From NCBI GenBank assembly GCA_050117475.1, contig JASFMR010000051.1, positions 1-25,654 of the forward strand: a stretch of 25,654 bases of DNA, written 5' to 3'. The DNA is from Fodinibius sp050117475 (GTDB lineage Bacteria > Bacteroidota > Rhodothermia > Balneolales > Balneolaceae). The notes beneath the pieces were generated by a model. That model saw only the letters and a list, made by a program, of their open reading frames with translations, searched no databases and was not told the origin of the DNA. The position numbers were made by a program, and so were the translations under genes. How positions within the stretch are numbered: position 1 is the first letter of the stretch; each line of letters starts with the position of its first letter. Below, in pieces: positions 23,882 to 25,654 of this stretch.

Positions 23882-25042
23882 ATGCGAAAATTAGGCTACT
23901 TACTTTTATCGGCTATAATCTTACTGACGGCTTGCACTTCTTCCAAGAAGTTGTTGGAAAAAGGACAATATGACAAGGCTATTCAAAAGGCTGCCAAGAA
24001 ATTGAGGAAAGATCCCAATGATTCGGAGGAGCTTTATGTGCTAAAAGAGGCCTATAAGCAGGCGAATATGTTTGATAAAGATCAGATTGATTTCCTGGAA
24101 AAAGAAAACCGGGATGAAAACTGGCTTGATATTTATTTTTTGTATACCAGTCTGGAAAACCGTCAGGATATTATTCGAAGCCTTCCAACTTCTGTCCGAA
24201 GCCAGTTTACACTGGTGGATTACGATGATGAAATCATACAATCAAAAAAGGGGGCAGCTGAAGCCCAGTATGAGAAAGGGCTCAATTACCTGGATCGAGG
24301 TGACCGATTAAGTGCCCGCAGAGCATATGACGAATTCTTGGGAGTAACAGATATTTACCCGGACTACAAAGACGTTAAAAAATTATTGCGGGAAGCAGAA
24401 TATAAGGGAACCAATTTTGTGTTACTCAAGGTAGAAAACAACTCAGATAAAGTTTTGCCTGAAGATTTTGACAGTGAACTTCGAAAAATCAGCACGGGAG
24501 ATATCAATTCCCAATGGGTGCAATACGAAACTTATGCCGATTCCACGGTCCGCTACGACTATTATGTGGTGATCAATATTAAAGATATTGAGATGTCCCC
24601 TGAGACGGTGGAAAAGAGATCTTATACGGATTCCAAAGAAATTCAGGATGGGATGAAGTATGTACTTGATGCTAATGGTAATGTAAAGAAGGATTCCACG
24701 GGCAATGATATAAAAGTACCAAATATGGTGACGGTCTCGGCAGAAGTCCAGGAGGCAGTTCAACATAAAAATGCCCGGGTGGCTGGTTCCATCGACTATA
24801 TTGATTTAAGGAGCAACCAGCTTATCAAAACAGATAATATTTCGGCCAACGCGGTATTTGAACATTACTCATCTACTTTTTCCGGGAATGAAGATGCGCT
24901 TTCTAAAGAATCTCGAAAAAAAATTGGGAATCGTCCAATCCCATTCCCTACCAACGAAGCTATGTTGATGGATGCAGCAGCACTGCTGAAGGATCGGGCA
25001 AAGAAAATTATGTATCAGAATCGTGATCTGTTGGCTCATTAA
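23882..25042 (+). CDS. TPR-like lipoprotein of unknown function
   Basis: 386 aa. The N-terminus MRKLGYLLLSAIILLTAC is a lipoprotein signal with lipobox L-T-A-C and Cys18 as the acylated residue; Thr-Ser-Ser follow, with no obvious retention signal. Residues about 20-62 (KLLEKGQYDKAIQKAAKKLR) and about 126-178 (AQYEKGLNYLDRGDRLSARR) look like tetratricopeptide helical pairs. Residues about 178-330 are a mixed alpha/beta segment (VLLKVENNSDKVLP; YYVVINIKDIEM; ARVAGSIDYIDLRS) that I do not recognise. TPR lipoproteins usually act as envelope scaffolds, but no partner is indicated. No Shine-Dalgarno sequence precedes the ATG. It stands alone, with its own candidate promoter upstream and a possible terminator hairpin after the stop. 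Confidence 0.8.
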   Translation: MRKLGYLLLSAIILLTACTSSKKLLEKGQYDKAIQKAAKKLRKDPNDSEELYVLKEAYKQANMFDKDQIDFLEKENRDENWLDIYFLYTSLENRQDIIRSLPTSVRSQFTLVDYDDEIIQSKKGAAEAQYEKGLNYLDRGDRLSARRAYDEFLGVTDIYPDYKDVKKLLREAEYKGTNFVLLKVENNSDKVLPEDFDSELRKISTGDINSQWVQYETYADSTVRYDYYVVINIKDIEMSPETVEKRSYTDSKEIQDGMKYVLDANGNVKKDSTGNDIKVPNMVTVSAEVQEAVQHKNARVAGSIDYIDLRSNQLIKTDNISANAVFEHYSSTFSGNEDALSKESRKKIGNRPIPFPTNEAMLMDAAALLKDRAKKIMYQNRDLLAH

Positions 25043-25066
25043 AAAAATACTGTCAAGAGAATCCTC

Positions 25067-25084
25067 TCCATAAGAGTTTATGGA
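25067..25084 (+). terminator. Possible terminator hairpin after the lipoprotein gene
   Basis: TCCATAA (25067-25073), loop GAGT, TTATGGA (25078-25084): a perfect 7-bp stem 25 bases after the stop. It is not followed by a T run, so it is at best a weak intrinsic terminator or an mRNA 3' stabiliser. Confidence 0.3.
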
Positions 25085-25325
25085 TTCGAGCCAGTGAAGT
25101 AGTGATATTTATAACATACTTTAAATTAAACCCCAAATAAGAATCAGGATTAATATGATGACTAGCATTGTAACATCGTGCAATCCTAAATCCTGATAAC
25201 CCTAACTCTTATCAATATTATTCGGAATGAAAAAGCTGTTCGCTATCGCACAATTGTTGTTTAAATGCGGACATTTTTCACCGTAAATTGGTTGCTGATC
25301 TGATTCAAACAGGCCATTAGCAAAA

Positions 25326-25345
25326 TTGGTATGGTTGTTGAGCTA
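25326..25345 (+). promoter_or_regulatory. Shared upstream motif, array-head copy B
   Basis: TTGGTATGGTTGTTGAGCTA matches the motif at 5110-5129 at 18 of 20 positions, and lies 30 bp before the ATG of permease 9. A nearby AGTAAGCAAAA (25348-25358 region) also recurs near 5083-5093, but on the other side of the motif, so the two regions are not simple copies. Confidence 0.4.
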
Positions 25346-25375
25346 TAGTAAGCAAAATACTGAAAACTGGTAGCC

Positions 25376-25654
25376 ATGTTTAAAAATTATTTCAAAGTTG
25401 CGGTTCGGAATCTATCTCAGAATAAGCTCTATTCGGTTATCAACATTTTTGGGTTGGCTGTGGGGATCGCCTGCTGTATCCTTATTGCGCTTTATGTGCA
25501 AAATGAATGGAGTTTTGATGAGTTTCACTCAAAATCGGGCCGCATTTACCGTGCGTGGGAACATGAGGATTATGGGAAAAATGAAATTTATTTCAATTCT
25601 TTGACACCCCTTGTTCTTAAAAACACACTGGAAGAAAATATCCCAGAAGTTGAG
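25376..25654 (+). CDS. FtsX/MacB-like ABC transporter permease, paralogue 9 (partial, 5' end)
   Basis: 93 codons are visible and open to the window edge. The start MFKNYFKVAVRNL matches the conserved opening of the paralogues. TM1 is at about 20-43 (GLAVGIACCILIALYV), followed by NEWSFDEFHSKSGRIYRAW, the usual beginning of periplasmic domain 1 (others: DELSYDTFH...IYRV). It continues to IPEVE, matching the FPEV region of its sisters. The remaining about 700 residues lie beyond the window. No Shine-Dalgarno sequence; the start touches GTAGCC, the remnant end of the palindromic element. Confidence 0.9.
   Translation, partial: MFKNYFKVAVRNLSQNKLYSVINIFGLAVGIACCILIALYVQNEWSFDEFHSKSGRIYRAWEHEDYGKNEIYFNSLTPLVLKNTLEENIPEVE

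Larger units (their letters stand above)
25043..25375. other. 333-bp gene-free region before permease 9
   Basis: I find no credible gene here. Its contents are a 7-bp hairpin after the lipoprotein stop (25067-25084), a 9-bp inverted repeat ATCAGGATT (25143-25151) / AATCCTGAT (25189-25197) with a 37-nt spacer, the shared array-head motif (25326-25345), and a short remnant of the palindromic element's 3' end, ACTGAAAACTGGTAGCC (25359-25375), directly before the ATG. The promoter of permease 9 should lie here. Confidence 0.5.

Noticed and set aside
1..25654. Insertion sequence, transposase, integrase, tRNA or rRNA genes
   Set aside because: No transposase-like or integrase-like protein and no tRNA or rRNA-like sequence was seen; the palindromic elements lack target duplications that I could recognise.

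Overview
The window looks like accessory DNA from a Bacteroidota-type bacterium, possibly the Balneolota/Rhodothermota side, though I cannot fix the genus. The reasons are the family of long (about 800 aa) double-module FtsX/MacB-like permeases, the carboxypeptidase-like regulatory domain protein, a small TPR lipoprotein, and the near absence of Shine-Dalgarno sequences on the + strand.

The dominant feature is a tandem, same-strand array of ABC-type permease paralogues. One complete copy lies at 71-2458, seven consecutive copies at 5174-22519, and a ninth is cut by the right edge (25376-25654). All eight complete copies are intact (793-818 aa). Each has an N-terminal M-[IVLF]-K-N-Y start, one TM segment, a periplasmic MacB-type domain, three TM segments with an E-[IV]-G-x-R-K-x-x-G-A coupling motif, a fifth TM, a second periplasmic domain, three more TM segments with a second coupling motif, and a tail of the type N-P-V-[DE]-S-L-R-N-E. 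No ATPase, membrane fusion protein or outer membrane factor is encoded in the window, so any ATPase must be supplied from elsewhere.

Every gap between consecutive permeases (65-94 nt) is filled by one variant of an AGCT-rich palindromic element. It runs from just after the upstream stop to directly against the next ATG, where a ribosome-binding site would normally lie. Arm pairs differ between copies but often stay complementary, which points to a conserved hairpin. Two junctions (7556-7668 and 10027-10149) are identical over 55 + 58 nt apart from a 10-nt indel, which suggests gene conversion or a recent duplication. Decayed copies mark the array borders at 2465-2541, 22525-22574 and 25359-25375.

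Two non-permease blocks interrupt the array. The first (2687-4949) holds a secreted alpha/beta-hydrolase-like protein with a helical-repeat tail, convergent with a frameshifted Fpg/Nei-type DNA glycosylase gene. The second (22578-25042) holds a minus-strand carboxypeptidase-regulatory-domain protein, divergent from a TPR-like lipoprotein. After each block the next permease is preceded by a shared 20-bp motif (18/20 identical; 5110-5129 and 25326-25345), a candidate promoter or operator. The most unusual system here is the combination of permease array and palindromic leaders: a row of paralogous envelope permeases, each with the same type of structured element at its start codon. Its function is unknown to me. 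Leader regulation, transcript processing and recombination between paralogues are the main hypotheses.
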